Counted from the first letter of the stretch, positions 1 through 9,948 are shown. The stretch is 64,000 nt of DNA from an uncultured Mucispirillum sp. (GCA_944325215.1 CALUZC010000009.1:22559-86558); one strand, 5' to 3'. Numbers and translations are program-made. Notes: generated by a model from the sequence alone, not told the origin.

Positions 1-301
1 CTTTTTTATCACAATTATAAACTTCAAGCTGCCCTTCTATTACAAATAAAAATACTTCATCAGTTTCATTTCCTATACCTTCCATATTTTTACCACCATC
101 TTTGACAGTAATAATATAATCTATAAAAGATGCCCCCAGTTTTGGAGATGAAAGTATGCTTATGTCACAGTTTTCATAGCCGTATATGTTATTTTTTACA
201 AGTCCATCAGGTGTTATAACTGCATACATTCCTTTTTTTATAACAGACCTGTTTTCAAGAAGTCCATGCCTGTATCCTGTTTGGTTATTAATATATCCCA
301 T
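1..301 (-). CDS. allE: (S)-ureidoglycine aminohydrolase, N-terminal part (cut by window edge)
   Basis: An open frame on the minus strand starts at the ATG at 301-299 and runs off the window edge, giving about 100 residues. It opens MGYINNQTGYRHGLL and continues with VKNNIYGYENCDIS and SSPKLGASFIDYIITV, which I recognise as the start of the AllE/YlbA bicupin. AllE releases ammonia from (S)-ureidoglycine in allantoin (purine) breakdown. The end of the first cupin barrel (DEVFLFVIEGQLEV) is visible; the metal-binding C-terminal half lies outside. It is divergent from psd and shares the 302-453 gap with it. Family call is confident; whether a whole allantoin pathway exists cannot be seen. Confidence 0.85.
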   Translation of the reverse strand, partial: MGYINNQTGYRHGLLENRSVIKKGMYAVITPDGLVKNNIYGYENCDISILSSPKLGASFIDYIITVKDGGKNMEGIGNETDEVFLFVIEGQLEVYNCDKK

Positions 302-395
302 ATTTTACTCTTTTTTTACAAACTAACATATAGACTATACTATTTCAATGAATAATTATTTACATATTTATTACACATTAAATATATAATATTTA

Positions 396-424
396 TTGCT
401 AGTCATATTATTTTATGATAGTAT
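396..424 (+). promoter_or_regulatory. Candidate sigma-70 promoter for psd-pssA-leuA
   Basis: TTGCTA (396-401) and TAGTAT (419-424) are separated by 17 bases. This puts a transcription start about 25 bases before the psd ATG. The assignment rests on consensus and spacing only. Confidence 0.45.
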
Positions 425-453
425 AAGTGCAACTATATTTTTGTGAGGTTATT

Positions 454-1071
454 ATGATAGCAAAGGAAGGATACCCGTTTATTATTAGTGCACTTGTTGC
501 AACAATTTTATTTTACATTATCCCATACTTTATATGGGTTACTATATCATTACTATTACTTGCATTATTTATTTGGTTTTTTAGAGATCCAGAAAGAAAT
601 ACGCCTGTTGAGCAGGATATTGCAGTTTCTGCTGCTGATGGTAAAGTGGTAGAAGTTCAAGAAGTTGAATTTAACGGTGAAAAATATAAAAAAGTTGGCG
701 TTTTTATGAATGTGTTTTCTGTACATGTAAATAGAACTCCAGTTACTGGAACTGTTACTTCTATTGAGCATATTCCAGGAAAATTTGTTAATGCCAGCCG
801 TCCTGATGCTTCTATTATTAATGAAAGAAATATCATTACTTTTGATACAAAATACGGTAAAGTTATAGCTGTTCAAGTGGCAGGGTTAGTGGCAAGAAGA
901 ACAGTTAGCTATGTTAAAGAAGGTGATTTAATGGCTACTGGGGATAGGTTTGGTATGATTAAATTTTCTTCTCGTGTAGACCATTACTTCCCATTATCTG
1001 CTGAAATTACTGTTAAAGTAGATGATAATGTTAAAGCTGGTGAAAGCATTATTGCAAAATTCATAGCGTAA
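454..1071 (+). CDS. psd: Phosphatidylserine decarboxylase proenzyme, short (archaeal-type) form
   Basis: The 205-residue protein makes phosphatidylethanolamine from phosphatidylserine at the inner membrane. The ATG at 454 is chosen over the upstream GTG at 427 because GAGG sits five bases before it. The N-terminus has two membrane segments (about residues 8-45), then FRDPERNTP, the ADGKV lipoyl-like core and MNVFSVHVNRTP, all typical of the short Psd family. The self-cleavage region reads GMIKFSSRVDHYFP: the serine that would become the pyruvoyl group is kept, but the glycine usually before it is a serine (S172-S173). pssA, the previous enzyme in the pathway, follows after 12 bases, so the two are cotranscribed. 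Confidence 0.9.
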   Translation: MIAKEGYPFIISALVATILFYIIPYFIWVTISLLLLALFIWFFRDPERNTPVEQDIAVSAADGKVVEVQEVEFNGEKYKKVGVFMNVFSVHVNRTPVTGTVTSIEHIPGKFVNASRPDASIINERNIITFDTKYGKVIAVQVAGLVARRTVSYVKEGDLMATGDRFGMIKFSSRVDHYFPLSAEITVKVDDNVKAGESIIAKFIA

Positions 1072-1083
1072 TAAAGGTATATT

Positions 1084-1872
1084 ATGGGTATTTTATCTAA
1101 TAAACAAAGTAAATTAAATATGACACTTCGTCATAGAAATGTTATACTGCCTAATGTTATTACTATTCTTGGGCTTTTTTGTGGTGTATATTCCATTATG
1201 CTTTCTGTAGGAAGTATGAATGTAAAAGGCGATAACTTTGTATTTGCAGCATACTTTTTAATACTGGCAGCTTTTTTTGATGGTATTGACGGAAAGGTGG
1301 CAAGAATAGTTAACGGCACAAGTGATTTTGGTGTTCAGCTGGATTCCTTATGTGATATGGTTTCATTTGGTGTAGCACCTGCCATATTAGTTTATGAATG
1401 GCTTTTAAAGGGGTTTGGCAGGCTTGGTATTGTGGCAGCCTTCTTTTTTATTGCAAGTGGTGCATTAAGGCTTGCACGTTTTAATGTGCAAAGTGGTAAA
1501 ATAAGCAATGTTTATTTTGTAGGGCTGCCTATTCCTGCAGCAGCTGCATTTATTGCTACAAGCGTGCTTTTTATTAATGAACTTAGTCTTGATTTAACTA
1601 AAACAGCACTTTCAATATTTTTTCTTGTAAGCATATATGTTTTGGCATTTTTAATGGTTAGCACTGTGCCATTTTTTAGTTTTAAAAAAATAGGCTTTTT
1701 TAAATCTCACCCATTTCAAACTCTTGTGCTGCTGCTAATGTTTATATCTGTACTTGTGCTTTATTTTGAAATTGTTTCTTTTGTTATGATTGTTACTTAT
1801 ATTGTAATTGGTATATTGATTGCCTTTTTTAGAATGCTTAAGGGTAAGCCAAAGCAGACCACTACCGATTAA
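1084..1872 (+). CDS. pssA: CDP-diacylglycerol--serine O-phosphatidyltransferase
   Basis: The 262-residue membrane enzyme makes phosphatidylserine from CDP-diacylglycerol and serine, supplying the substrate of Psd encoded just upstream. The CDP-alcohol phosphotransferase signature DG-x2-AR-x8-G-x3-D-x3-D is complete, from D69 to D91 (DGKVAR, then G83, D87, D91). About seven hydrophobic segments follow, and the C-terminus is basic and cytoplasmic. leuA begins 18 bases after the stop, so the three genes probably form one transcript, although leuA belongs to another pathway. Confidence 0.93.
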   Translation: MGILSNKQSKLNMTLRHRNVILPNVITILGLFCGVYSIMLSVGSMNVKGDNFVFAAYFLILAAFFDGIDGKVARIVNGTSDFGVQLDSLCDMVSFGVAPAILVYEWLLKGFGRLGIVAAFFFIASGALRLARFNVQSGKISNVYFVGLPIPAAAAFIATSVLFINELSLDLTKTALSIFFLVSIYVLAFLMVSTVPFFSFKKIGFFKSHPFQTLVLLLMFISVLVLYFEIVSFVMIVTYIVIGILIAFFRMLKGKPKQTTTD

Positions 1873-1890
1873 GCATATATGGAGTTATAA

Positions 1891-3414
1891 ATGCGAAAAT
1901 TAATATTTTTTGATACAACTTTAAGAGATGGAGAGCAGTGCCCGGGTTTTAGTATGAAGACAGAAGAAAAAATACGCCTTGCCCTGCAGCTTGAAAGGCT
2001 TGGGGTTGATGTTATTGAGGCTGGCTTTCCTGCTTCATCTCCCGGGGATTTTGATGCTGTTTCCCAAATTGCATCATTAATTAAAAATTCGACAGTGTGT
2101 GGGCTTGCCCGTGCTACAAAAAATGATATAGATGCAGTTTATGAAGCTACTAAAAAGGCAGCACGCCCTAGAATTCATACTTTTATTGCTACTTCTGATA
2201 TACATATGCAGCATAAACTTAAAAAATCCCGTGAAGAAGTTATAGAGATAGCAAAAGAAGCAGTGCGTTACGCTAGAAATTTATGTGATGATGTGGAATT
2301 TAGTGCAGAAGATGCACTTAGGTCTGATCCTGAATTTTTATATAAAATTATAGATGCAGTTATTAAAGAAGGTGCTACCACTATAAATCTTCCAGATACT
2401 GTTGGTTATATTATGCCAGATGAAATTTATAACCTTTTTTCTGGTGTGAAAAATAATGTAGCAAATATTGATAAGGTAATATTAAGCACTCATAACCATG
2501 ATGATTTAGGTATGGGGGTTGCAAACTCTTTAGCTGCTATTAGAGCAGGTGCAGACCAGGTGGAATGCACTATTAATGGTATTGGTGAAAGAGCAGGTAA
2601 CTCTGCTTTAGAAGAAATATGCATGGCTGTTAATGTTAGGAAAGATTTTTATAAAGATATATATACTACTATTAACACTACAGAAATATATAAAACAAGT
2701 AGAATGATTACAAGCATTACAGGGGTTGAAGTTCAGCCTAATAAAGCTATAGTTGGTAAAAATGCTTTTGCCCATGAATCAGGCATACATCAAGATGGAG
2801 TATTAAAAGAGCGTTCCACATATGAGATTATGACTGCTGAAAGTGTAGGCGTTATTAAAAACTCACTTGTTTTAGGTAAACATTCTGGCAGAGCTGCTTT
2901 TAAAGCAAGGCTTTCAGAAATGGGCTACTCTTTAGATGATGAACATTTAGAAAGAGCATTTGCAGCTTTTAAAGATTTGGCAGATAAGAAAAAAGAAATT
3001 TTTGATGAAGATTTAGAAGCTATTGTGCTTGGTAAATTAAGTGATGCCAAAAAATATTATGAACTTGATTATGTAGGTTTTAACAGTGGTTCAAGTTTAA
3101 TTGCAACAGCAACACTTAGACTTAAAAAAGATACTGGCGATATGGTGACAGATTCTTCTACTGGGGAAGGTCCAATTGATGCAGCTTTTAAAGCAGTTGA
3201 AAGAATATCAGGTTATGAAGGCAGGCTTAAAAGCTATAAAATTAATGCAGTTACACAAGGAAAAGATGCACAAGGGGAAGTTACTGTTATTGCAGAATTT
3301 GCTAAAAGTGGTATAGATGTGCTGGGCAAAGGCTACTCAACAGATGTTCTAATCGCATCAGTTGAAGCTTATATTAATGCATTAAATAACTTTATTAGCA
3401 GAAATGAAAAATAA
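1891..3414 (+). CDS. leuA: 2-isopropylmalate synthase
   Basis: The 507-residue enzyme condenses 2-oxoisovalerate with acetyl-CoA in the first committed step of leucine biosynthesis. The HMGL-like TIM barrel begins [14 protein letters not shown], and the metal-binding HxH ([11 protein letters not shown]) lies near residue 200. The LeuA-specific GKHSGRAAF segment comes after it, and the C-terminal third is the allosteric LeuA dimer domain that normally mediates leucine feedback. Length is usual for the long LeuA form rather than homocitrate or citramalate synthase. A hairpin lies directly after the stop codon. Confidence 0.93.
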   Translation: MRKLIFFDTTLRDGEQCPGFSMKTEEKIRLALQLERLGVDVIEAGFPASSPGDFDAVSQIASLIKNSTVCGLARATKNDIDAVYEATKKAARPRIHTFIATSDIHMQHKLKKSREEVIEIAKEAVRYARNLCDDVEFSAEDALRSDPEFLYKIIDAVIKEGATTINLPDTVGYIMPDEIYNLFSGVKNNVANIDKVILSTHNHDDLGMGVANSLAAIRAGADQVECTINGIGERAGNSALEEICMAVNVRKDFYKDIYTTINTTEIYKTSRMITSITGVEVQPNKAIVGKNAFAHESGIHQDGVLKERSTYEIMTAESVGVIKNSLVLGKHSGRAAFKARLSEMGYSLDDEHLERAFAAFKDLADKKKEIFDEDLEAIVLGKLSDAKKYYELDYVGFNSGSSLIATATLRLKKDTGDMVTDSSTGEGPIDAAFKAVERISGYEGRLKSYKINAVTQGKDAQGEVTVIAEFAKSGIDVLGKGYSTDVLIASVEAYINALNNFISRNEK

Positions 3415-3420
3415 TTATTG

Positions 3421-3441
3421 AAGCGACATCTATTGTCGTTT
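3421..3441. promoter_or_regulatory. Inverted repeat between leuA and recA
   Basis: AAGCGACA (3421-3428), a five-base loop TCTAT, and TGTCGTTT (3434-3441) form an eight-pair stem with one G-T pair. The tail is only moderately T-rich. It may be a weak leuA terminator, or its perfect core CGACA-N5-TGTCG may be an operator in front of recA. The sequence does not decide between them. Confidence 0.4.
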
Positions 3442-3451
3442 ATTATATTAA

Positions 3452-3463
3452 AGTAAGCTTACT
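3452..3463. promoter_or_regulatory. Perfect 12-bp palindrome just upstream of recA
   Basis: AGTAAGCTTACT is a perfect palindrome ending 19 bases before the recA ATG. Its position suits an operator, for instance an SOS-type repressor site, but it matches no LexA box I can name with confidence. Confidence 0.3.
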
Positions 3464-3482
3464 AAATAAATTTGGAGGCTCA

Positions 3483-4535
3483 ATGGACAGCGATAAAAAG
3501 AAAGCGTTAGAACTTGCTTTAGGTAAGATAGAAAAAGATTTCGGCAAAGGCTCACTTATGAGGCTTGGTGATAAGCCAGATGAAAAAATTCCTGTTATTC
3601 CTACTGGTGCATTATCATTAGATGTAGCTTTAGGTATAGGTGGTGTGCCACGTGGCAGAATAATTGAGATATACGGTGCAGAGTCCAGTGGTAAAACAAC
3701 AATTGCACTTCACATTATAGCAGAAGCACAAAAACAAGGCGGCGTTGCAGCATTTATTGATGCAGAACATGCTCTTGACCCAACTTATGCTGCTGCAATC
3801 GGTGTAAATACTGATGATTTACTTGTATCTCAGCCTGATAATGGGGAGGCTGCTTTAGAAATCACTGAAACATTAGTTAGAAGTGGTGCTATTGATGTAA
3901 TAGTGGTGGATTCTGTTGCAGCACTTACTCCAAAAGCAGAGATTGAAGGCGATATGGGGGATTCTCATATGGGCTTACAGGCAAGGCTTATGAGTCAGGC
4001 GTTACGTAAACTTACTGCTATTGTAAATAAATCAAAAACATGCCTTATATTCATTAACCAAACACGTATGAAATTAGGTGTTATGTTTGGTAACCCTGAA
4101 ACTACTACTGGTGGTAATGCATTAAAATTTTATGCTTCAGTTAGAATGGAAGTTAAAAAAGGCAACCAAATAAAAGAAAAAGAAGAAGTTATTGCAAATA
4201 AAATATCTGTAAAAGTTGTGAAAAACAAAATGTCGCCTCCATTTAAAAAGGCAGAATTTGATGTGCTTTTTGGGAAAGGTATATCAAACGAAAGTATTAT
4301 ACTTGGTATGGGTGTAGAGGCTGGCATTATCCAAAAATCTGGTGCATGGTTTTCTATGGGGGATACTAAACTTGGTCAAGGTGAAGTAAATGCAAGGCTT
4401 TATTTTGAACAAAACCCAGATATTGCGAAATCTGTGGAAAGTCAGCTTAGGAAAAAATTTAATATTGAAGTAGAAGATGATGCAGAACAAACTAAACCTG
4501 CTAAAAAAGCAGAAAAGGCAGAAACTGAAAAATAA
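3483..4535 (+). CDS. recA: Recombinase RecA
   Basis: The 350-residue ATPase forms filaments on single-stranded DNA for homologous recombination and triggers LexA-type self-cleavage. Walker A GAESSGKT lies near residue 65, [10 protein letters not shown] is the Walker B strand, and [18 protein letters not shown] contains the L2 DNA-binding loop. The C-terminus ends in a Lys/Glu-rich tail that usually damps activity. TTGGAGG upstream is a strong ribosome binding site. The stop codon overlaps the recX start (TAATG), and two palindromes upstream suggest regulation. Confidence 0.98.
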   Translation: MDSDKKKALELALGKIEKDFGKGSLMRLGDKPDEKIPVIPTGALSLDVALGIGGVPRGRIIEIYGAESSGKTTIALHIIAEAQKQGGVAAFIDAEHALDPTYAAAIGVNTDDLLVSQPDNGEAALEITETLVRSGAIDVIVVDSVAALTPKAEIEGDMGDSHMGLQARLMSQALRKLTAIVNKSKTCLIFINQTRMKLGVMFGNPETTTGGNALKFYASVRMEVKKGNQIKEKEEVIANKISVKVVKNKMSPPFKKAEFDVLFGKGISNESIILGMGVEAGIIQKSGAWFSMGDTKLGQGEVNARLYFEQNPDIAKSVESQLRKKFNIEVEDDAEQTKPAKKAEKAETEK

Positions 4536-4987
4536 TGGCAGATAAATCCATAAGCTATGCTTATAAACTTCTTGGCATTAGGGATTATTTTAAAAACGAG
4601 CTTTATGAGAAAGTAAAAGGCAAGTTTGGTGAATTAGAAGCTGAAAAAGCAGTGGAATATATGGCAAGTAATGGCTATATAGATGATAAAAAAACTACTT
4701 ATAACTACGTAAGAAGTAAACTATCTGCAGGCTATGGACCATACTATATTTCAAATAAACTTTATTTAAAAGGCGTTGATATAGATATATCTTTTATAGA
4801 AGAAATATGCATAAAAGAAAATATCTCTATGGAAGAACATATTCTAAAATACAGTAAACGCTATATTAAAAAGGATAGTGATGACCCTTATAAAGACTAT
4901 ATAAAGTGTATTAATTTTCTAAAAAATAAGGGTTACTCCCCTGCTTTAGTTATGCAGGTAATAAAAAAAGAGGATTTTATAATATGA
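4535..4987 (+). CDS. recX: Regulatory protein RecX
   Basis: The 150-residue helical-repeat protein is called RecX, an inhibitor of RecA filaments, from its size, its [16 protein letters not shown] start, the Y-I-D-D and GYGP-YYI-KL patterns typical of RecX three-helix repeats, and its position directly overlapping the recA stop. RecX sequences diverge fast, so context carries much of the weight. The last four bases overlap rplI (ATGA), which suggests translational coupling. Confidence 0.85.
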   Translation: MADKSISYAYKLLGIRDYFKNELYEKVKGKFGELEAEKAVEYMASNGYIDDKKTTYNYVRSKLSAGYGPYYISNKLYLKGVDIDISFIEEICIKENISMEEHILKYSKRYIKKDSDDPYKDYIKCINFLKNKGYSPALVMQVIKKEDFII

Positions 4988-5430
4988 AAGTTATATTTTT
5001 AAAAAATGTAAAAGGTGTTGCTAATGAAGGCGATGTAAAAGAAGTAAAAGAAGGTTACGCTAAAAACTTTCTTTTCAAACAAAAACTGGCGCTTGAAGCA
5101 ACACCTGCTAATATGAAAGCTCATGAAGAAAAATTAGAATCTTTAAAAGAGCAGGAAAAATTAAAAATTGCAGAAGCAAAAGCACTGGCAGAGAAATTAA
5201 AAACTACTAAAGTAGAATTTTCTTTAAAGGCAGGGGATACTGGCAGGCTTTATGGTGCTGTTACAAGCCAGGAAATATCTGATGAGCTTGTAAAACAAGG
5301 TATCCATCTAGATAAAAAACTTTTAGATATGAAAGAACCTATTAAAGAAACAGGCAGCCATACTGTAAAAGTAAATATATATAAAGAAATAAAAAGCCAG
5401 TTAACTGTTGTTGTTAATGCAGTAAGCTAG
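4984..5430 (+). CDS. rplI: 50S ribosomal protein L9
   Basis: This 148-residue protein binds 23S rRNA near the L1 stalk. The N-terminal domain [21 protein letters not shown] and the GYAKNFLF segment are textbook L9, followed by the long connecting helix rich in Lys, Glu and Ala (about residues 40-75) and the C-terminal domain with [13 protein letters not shown]. It is detached here from rpsF-ssb-rpsR, which lies near 54 kb, and is placed with dnaB, which follows after 13 bases. Confidence 0.97.
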   Translation: MKVIFLKNVKGVANEGDVKEVKEGYAKNFLFKQKLALEATPANMKAHEEKLESLKEQEKLKIAEAKALAEKLKTTKVEFSLKAGDTGRLYGAVTSQEISDELVKQGIHLDKKLLDMKEPIKETGSHTVKVNIYKEIKSQLTVVVNAVS

Positions 5431-5443
5431 TTTTGGTGTAATA

Positions 5444-6895
5444 ATGAGCAACAACTCTGCAAAAGTAATGCCTAACAGTTTAGAAGCAGAACAGGCTGTT
5501 ATTGCCTGTATGCTTATTGATGATAATGTGGCAGAAGAACTTATTAACTCCATAAATTTAGATGACTTTTATCAACCGTCACATAAATTTATTATGACTG
5601 CATTATCATCACTTCATCAAAAAGGGCGTCCTTTAGATTTAGTTACATTACATACAGAGTTAGTAGATACTGATAAAATTGAAAAAGCAGGCGGCATAGA
5701 ATATTTATCAGAACTTGTTAATATTGTGCCTAATGCTGCCAATGCAGAAAAATATCTTGATATATTAAAAGAAAAAGCAGCCTTAAGAAGCCTTATATCT
5801 GCAGGAAGTGAAATATCATCTTTAGGCTATGAGCTTTCTGATACTGTTGATAATTTAATAGATAAAGCCCAAAATATTACATCTAACCTTGGGGATAATA
5901 ACAGTAAAAGACGTTATGTTGAACCTATTAGTAAAGTTATTATTCGCCATCAGGAAATGTTAAATAAAGTTCAGCTTGAAAACCAAAATACTGCAGATAA
6001 AGATGTAACAGGTGTTACTTCCGGGTTTGCTGCACTTGATAAGCTTACAAACGGTTTCCAAAAGTCCGATTTAATAGTAGTAGCAGGAAGACCGGGTATG
6101 GGAAAAACTGCCTTTGGGTTAAGTGTGCTTTTAAATGCTGCTAAAACTGGCAAATCATGTGCTTTTTTCTCACTTGAGATGAGCTCAGAACAGCTTGTAA
6201 AAAGGCTTATATCAATTGAAAGCCGTATAGGGCAGAATACTTTAAGAACTGGTAATTTTACAAGCGATGAAATAAATAGATATATTGATGCTAATAATAC
6301 TTTAGAACATTTACCAATATATCTTGATGATACACCATTTGTTACTGTAAACCAAATCAAATCTAAATGCAGGAAATTATATAATGCTGGGCAGCTTGAT
6401 ATTATATTTGTAGATTATTTGCAGATTATGGGTTACAGCAAACAGCTTCAAAACAGGGAGCAGCAAATATCAGAAATCTCACGTTCTTTAAAAGGCATGG
6501 CAAAGGAATTTAATGTTCCTGTTATTGCTTTAGCTCAGGTTAATAGAAATGTGGAAAAGTCAGATAATAAACGCCCAAGACTTTCAGATTTAAGGGAATC
6601 TGGTGCTATTGAGCAGGATGCTGATATTATTATGTTTTTATATAGAGATAAAGTATATAACCCTGATACTGCATATAAAAATGTGGCAGAAATTATTATT
6701 GAAAAACATAGAAATGGTGAGCAGGGCACAGCCTATGTGGAATTTAATGCTGCCTATACTCATTTTGATAACTCTGTTACAGTAAATCAGGAAGAAATGA
6801 ACGCTCTTGCAAGGGAAACTATTAGAAAAACTTCTAAAAAACAGCCTACTACTAAAAAAGAAAAAGCATTAGAATATGGCGAAGTATTAGAATAA
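5444..6895 (+). CDS. dnaB: Replicative DNA helicase DnaB
   Basis: The 483-residue hexameric helicase unwinds DNA at the replication fork. The N-terminal primase-interaction domain begins LEAEQAVIACMLIDD. The RecA-like core carries Walker A GRPGMGKTA near residue 215, the FSLEMS motif, Walker B IIFVDYLQIM and the arginine-finger region RPRLSDLRESGAIEQDADI. No intein or insertion is seen and the length is normal. The rplI-dnaB pairing is common in bacteria. The C-terminal 20 residues are Lys-rich and variable. Confidence 0.97.
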   Translation: MSNNSAKVMPNSLEAEQAVIACMLIDDNVAEELINSINLDDFYQPSHKFIMTALSSLHQKGRPLDLVTLHTELVDTDKIEKAGGIEYLSELVNIVPNAANAEKYLDILKEKAALRSLISAGSEISSLGYELSDTVDNLIDKAQNITSNLGDNNSKRRYVEPISKVIIRHQEMLNKVQLENQNTADKDVTGVTSGFAALDKLTNGFQKSDLIVVAGRPGMGKTAFGLSVLLNAAKTGKSCAFFSLEMSSEQLVKRLISIESRIGQNTLRTGNFTSDEINRYIDANNTLEHLPIYLDDTPFVTVNQIKSKCRKLYNAGQLDIIFVDYLQIMGYSKQLQNREQQISEISRSLKGMAKEFNVPVIALAQVNRNVEKSDNKRPRLSDLRESGAIEQDADIIMFLYRDKVYNPDTAYKNVAEIIIEKHRNGEQGTAYVEFNAAYTHFDNSVTVNQEEMNALARETIRKTSKKQPTTKKEKALEYGEVLE

Positions 6896-7279
6896 ATTTT
6901 ATTACTTCATATATAGTTGCTAATTAATTTAATCTTATATATTCTAAAATTATATTTCTTACAGCCGTACTAATATATAATCAAATTTTATTCATTATAA
7001 TTGTATATATAACACTATTTTCATAACACAGTAATTATTAATATGCTTATATACAAATACTATTGCCTATTCTATCATAAGCTAAATTAATATAACCTTG
7101 TTATATAATTAAATATCTACTTATTTAATAGATTTTTTAAAAATTAAACTATTTTTTTATATTTGTTTTTTTAAAAAAGGTGCATAATTTATTTAACTTA
7201 TTAATATTTGTAGTATTTTTTATATTTTTATACTTTTATACCTTTTTTTTACTTTTTCCAAAACTAATATATATAACTA
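6896..7279. other. AT-rich intergenic region without recognisable gene
   Basis: This extremely AT-rich stretch lies between dnaB and the sdh promoter. I see no reading frame with family resemblance, no tRNA-like fold and no convincing terminator for dnaB. It may hold regulatory sites for the sdh operon. Confidence 0.5.
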
Positions 7280-7308
7280 TTGACAAATATAAATTTTTAT
7301 ACTTTAAT
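7280..7308 (+). promoter_or_regulatory. Promoter of the sdhCDAB operon
   Basis: A perfect -35 TTGACA (7280-7285) is separated by 17 bases from a -10-like TTTAAT (7303-7308). The leader would be about 90 bases and contains a small A/T stem (7325-7340). Its first GGAGTGC motif (7312-7318) recurs as the sdhC ribosome binding site. Confidence 0.6.
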
Positions 7309-7405
7309 ATAGGAGTGCAATTCAAAAAAGTGTTCTTTTTAAAATTTAACATCTTATAATTTTTAAGAGATGAAATAAATTTAATTCATTTTAAGGAGTG
7401 CGTTT

Positions 7406-7798
7406 ATGCCTAGAAAAGATTTAGAAACTTCAGCTTTAAGCTATCGTAAGCATCCTGGTATGATTGCATGGTTACTCCACAGGGTTACAGGTGTATTACT
7501 TGTTCTCTACTTTATTTTCCACATGTTAGGTTCATCTGGTGTGTGTTCTTTCACAAGCAGTATAGCTCAAAATATTTATGTGGAAGGGTTAGTTGTAATC
7601 ATGTTTGCATGGCATGCTATGAATGGCTTCAGAATTATTTTCATGGAATTTTTTAGAGCAGCAGAAAGGGGTTGTTTTAAAAAATGGCTTGCTATTTTTA
7701 CAATATTAGCAGTATTACTTGCAGCAGTTGGTTTATATTATGTATCTACATACATTTCTAACCAAGCACCAACTACTGAAGCTGCGGCAGGAGAATAA
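7406..7798 (+). CDS. sdhC: Succinate dehydrogenase cytochrome b subunit (SdhC)
   Basis: The 130-residue membrane anchor has three transmembrane segments (about 24-44, 58-78 and 93-113). The SdhC family signature HRVTGVLLVLYFIFHMLG includes histidines suited to haem b ligation. It carries electrons from the iron-sulfur subunit to quinone. AAGGAGTGCG precedes the ATG. The stop is two bases from sdhD, and GGAG within its last codons serves sdhD. Confidence 0.88.
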   Translation: MPRKDLETSALSYRKHPGMIAWLLHRVTGVLLVLYFIFHMLGSSGVCSFTSSIAQNIYVEGLVVIMFAWHAMNGFRIIFMEFFRAAERGCFKKWLAIFTILAVLLAAVGLYYVSTYISNQAPTTEAAAGE

Positions 7799-7800
7799 TT

Positions 7801-8127
7801 ATGAAAAAAACATATAAATATACAGGCACAGGTAATAATGGCACAATAGCATGGGTTTTACAGCGTATATCAGCCATAGTTCTTTTCTTTGTATTAGGTT
7901 ACCATTTATATGGTAAGCTTTCAAATAAAGCAGGGCTTGCTGAATCTGATGGTTCTAACAGCATATTAGTTGGCACATTATTAGTGTTCATACTTTTCCA
8001 TGGCTTTAATGGCTTAAAAATGGTTACAGATGATTATGTTTCTAGAAAAGGAACTCGCTTTATTCTCTATTTCATATATTGGACACTTGCTTTTCTATTA
8101 TTCTGGATGGGCAGAGGCTTATTCTAA
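7801..8127 (+). CDS. sdhD: Succinate dehydrogenase membrane anchor subunit (SdhD)
   Basis: The 108-residue protein has three membrane segments, with AWVLQRISAIVLFFVLGYHLYGK in the first; R and H there fit the quinone/haem-binding anchor. It pairs with SdhC to hold SdhA and SdhB on the inner membrane. Sequence alone is weakly conserved, so the call leans on its place between sdhC and sdhA. Confidence 0.82.
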   Translation: MKKTYKYTGTGNNGTIAWVLQRISAIVLFFVLGYHLYGKLSNKAGLAESDGSNSILVGTLLVFILFHGFNGLKMVTDDYVSRKGTRFILYFIYWTLAFLLFWMGRGLF

Positions 8128-8152
8128 AAACAGGCGATAATGAGGTTAAATT

Positions 8153-9931
8153 ATGATAAACACTACAAAAATAGAATATCACGAATATGATGTACTTGTT
8201 GTAGGTGCAGGTGGTGCTGGTCTTAATGCTGCACAAGTTACATCTCAATATGTAAAAACAGCAGTTATCTCTGAAGTATACCCTACTAGAAGCCATACTA
8301 TTAGTGCTCAAGGTGGTATATCTGCATCTTTAGGTAACTTTGAAGAAGATAACTGGCACTGGCATATGTATGATACAGTAAAAGGTTCTGACTATCTTTG
8401 CGACCAAGATGCTGCTGAATACCTTTGCCGTAAAGCTCCTGAAATGATTATTGAGCTTGAACACATTGGTCTACCTTTTAACAGGACTCCAGAAGGTAAA
8501 ATCGCACAACGTCCATTTGGTGGCCACACTGCAGAATATGGCAAACGCCCTGTAAAAAGAGCTTGCTATGTGGCAGATAGAACTGGGCATGCTATGCTTC
8601 AAACATTATTTGAAAAAGCAGTTGCTCAAGGCACTCAATTTTACAGTGAATTTTTAGCTATAGAATTAATCAGAAATGAAGACAGAGTATGCGGCGTATT
8701 ATGTCTTGACCTTCAAAACGGTGAAGTTCATATGTTCCATGCAAAAGCTGTTATTATGGCTACAGGTGGTAACTGCCGTATATATGCAACAACATCAAAT
8801 GCACACATTAATACTGGTGACGGTTTAGCTTTAGCTTTAAGAGCTGGTTTTTCATGGTGCGACCCTGAATTTTTCCAATTCCACCCAACAGGTATCTATG
8901 GGCATGGTAACTTAATTACTGAAGGTGTTCGTGGTGAAGGTGGTATCTTATTAAATGGCGAAGGCGAACGTTTTATGGAAAGAATTGCACCAACTATTAA
9001 AGACTTAGCACCACGTGATATCATTTCACGTTCTATGGTAAAAGAAGTGCTTGCTGGCAAAGGTGTTGGTGATAAAAAAGACCACGTCCTCTTAAAAATT
9101 GACCATATTGGTAAAGAAGCTATTATGGAAAAACTCCCAGGTATCCATGAGCTTGCATTAGTATTTGCAGGGGTTGACTGCACAAAAGAACCTATCCCTG
9201 TTATGCCTACTGCTCACTACCAAATGGGTGGTATCCCTACTAACTATCTTGGTGAAGTTATTAAAGGCTATGGCTCTGATGCAGAAAGCGTATATCCTGG
9301 CTTTTATGCAGCTGGGGAATGTTCTGCAAACTCAGTGCATGGTGCTAACCGTTTAGGGACTAACTCACTTTTAGACTTAGTAGTTTATGGTAGAACAGTT
9401 GGTGAATTAGCTGCAAAATTTGCTAAAGAAAATAAAGCTGCAGATTTACCAGAAAATGCAGGTCAAGAAGGTCTTAAATTATTAGAAAAATTTGCAAACG
9501 CAAATGGTAAAAATACTTACGGTCCAGTTTACAGCCGCTTAACTACTATAATGGAACAAAAAGCCGGTGTATATAGAACTGAAGAACTTATGACTGAAGC
9601 AGTTAAAGAGTTAGATGAAATCGCAACAGCATTAGATGATTTCAAAGTTGTAGATAAATCCAGCGTTTATAACCTTGATTTAGTGGAAGCATTAGAACTT
9701 AATAACATGATTTTAATTGCAAGATGTGCAGCAAAATCTGCTTTAATGCGTAAAGAAACTCGCGGTGGTCATGCTAGGGAAGATTACCCAGAAAGAGATG
9801 ATGTAAACTACATGAAACATACAAACGTTACTATTGCTGATGGTGGCAAAACTATCAATGTAGATTACAGGCCTGTAAGAACACAACCTCTTACTGTTGA
9901 ACCATTCCCACCTAAACCACGTGTTTACTAA
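8153..9931 (+). CDS. sdhA: Succinate dehydrogenase flavoprotein subunit
   Basis: The 592-residue catalytic subunit oxidises succinate to fumarate using covalent FAD. The dinucleotide-binding motif VVGAGGAGL lies near residue 17. RSHTISAQGGI contains the histidine that binds FAD. FHPTGI and the active-site arginine segments APRDIISR and HGANRLGTNSLLDL are present. The pattern YDTVKGSDYL resembles the SdhA type of alphaproteobacteria and mitochondria more than fumarate reductases. GAGG precedes the ATG. The gene lies 25 bases after sdhD and 17 before sdhB. Confidence 0.95.
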   Translation: MINTTKIEYHEYDVLVVGAGGAGLNAAQVTSQYVKTAVISEVYPTRSHTISAQGGISASLGNFEEDNWHWHMYDTVKGSDYLCDQDAAEYLCRKAPEMIIELEHIGLPFNRTPEGKIAQRPFGGHTAEYGKRPVKRACYVADRTGHAMLQTLFEKAVAQGTQFYSEFLAIELIRNEDRVCGVLCLDLQNGEVHMFHAKAVIMATGGNCRIYATTSNAHINTGDGLALALRAGFSWCDPEFFQFHPTGIYGHGNLITEGVRGEGGILLNGEGERFMERIAPTIKDLAPRDIISRSMVKEVLAGKGVGDKKDHVLLKIDHIGKEAIMEKLPGIHELALVFAGVDCTKEPIPVMPTAHYQMGGIPTNYLGEVIKGYGSDAESVYPGFYAAGECSANSVHGANRLGTNSLLDLVVYGRTVGELAAKFAKENKAADLPENAGQEGLKLLEKFANANGKNTYGPVYSRLTTIMEQKAGVYRTEELMTEAVKELDEIATALDDFKVVDKSSVYNLDLVEALELNNMILIARCAAKSALMRKETRGGHAREDYPERDDVNYMKHTNVTIADGGKTINVDYRPVRTQPLTVEPFPPKPRVY

Positions 9932-9948
9932 TAATAAGGAAGGACGTT

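Noticed and set aside
6896..7279. Small RNA or replication origin in the AT-rich gap after dnaB
   Set aside because: No repeated DnaA-box-like motifs, iterons or stable folds could be seen by eye.
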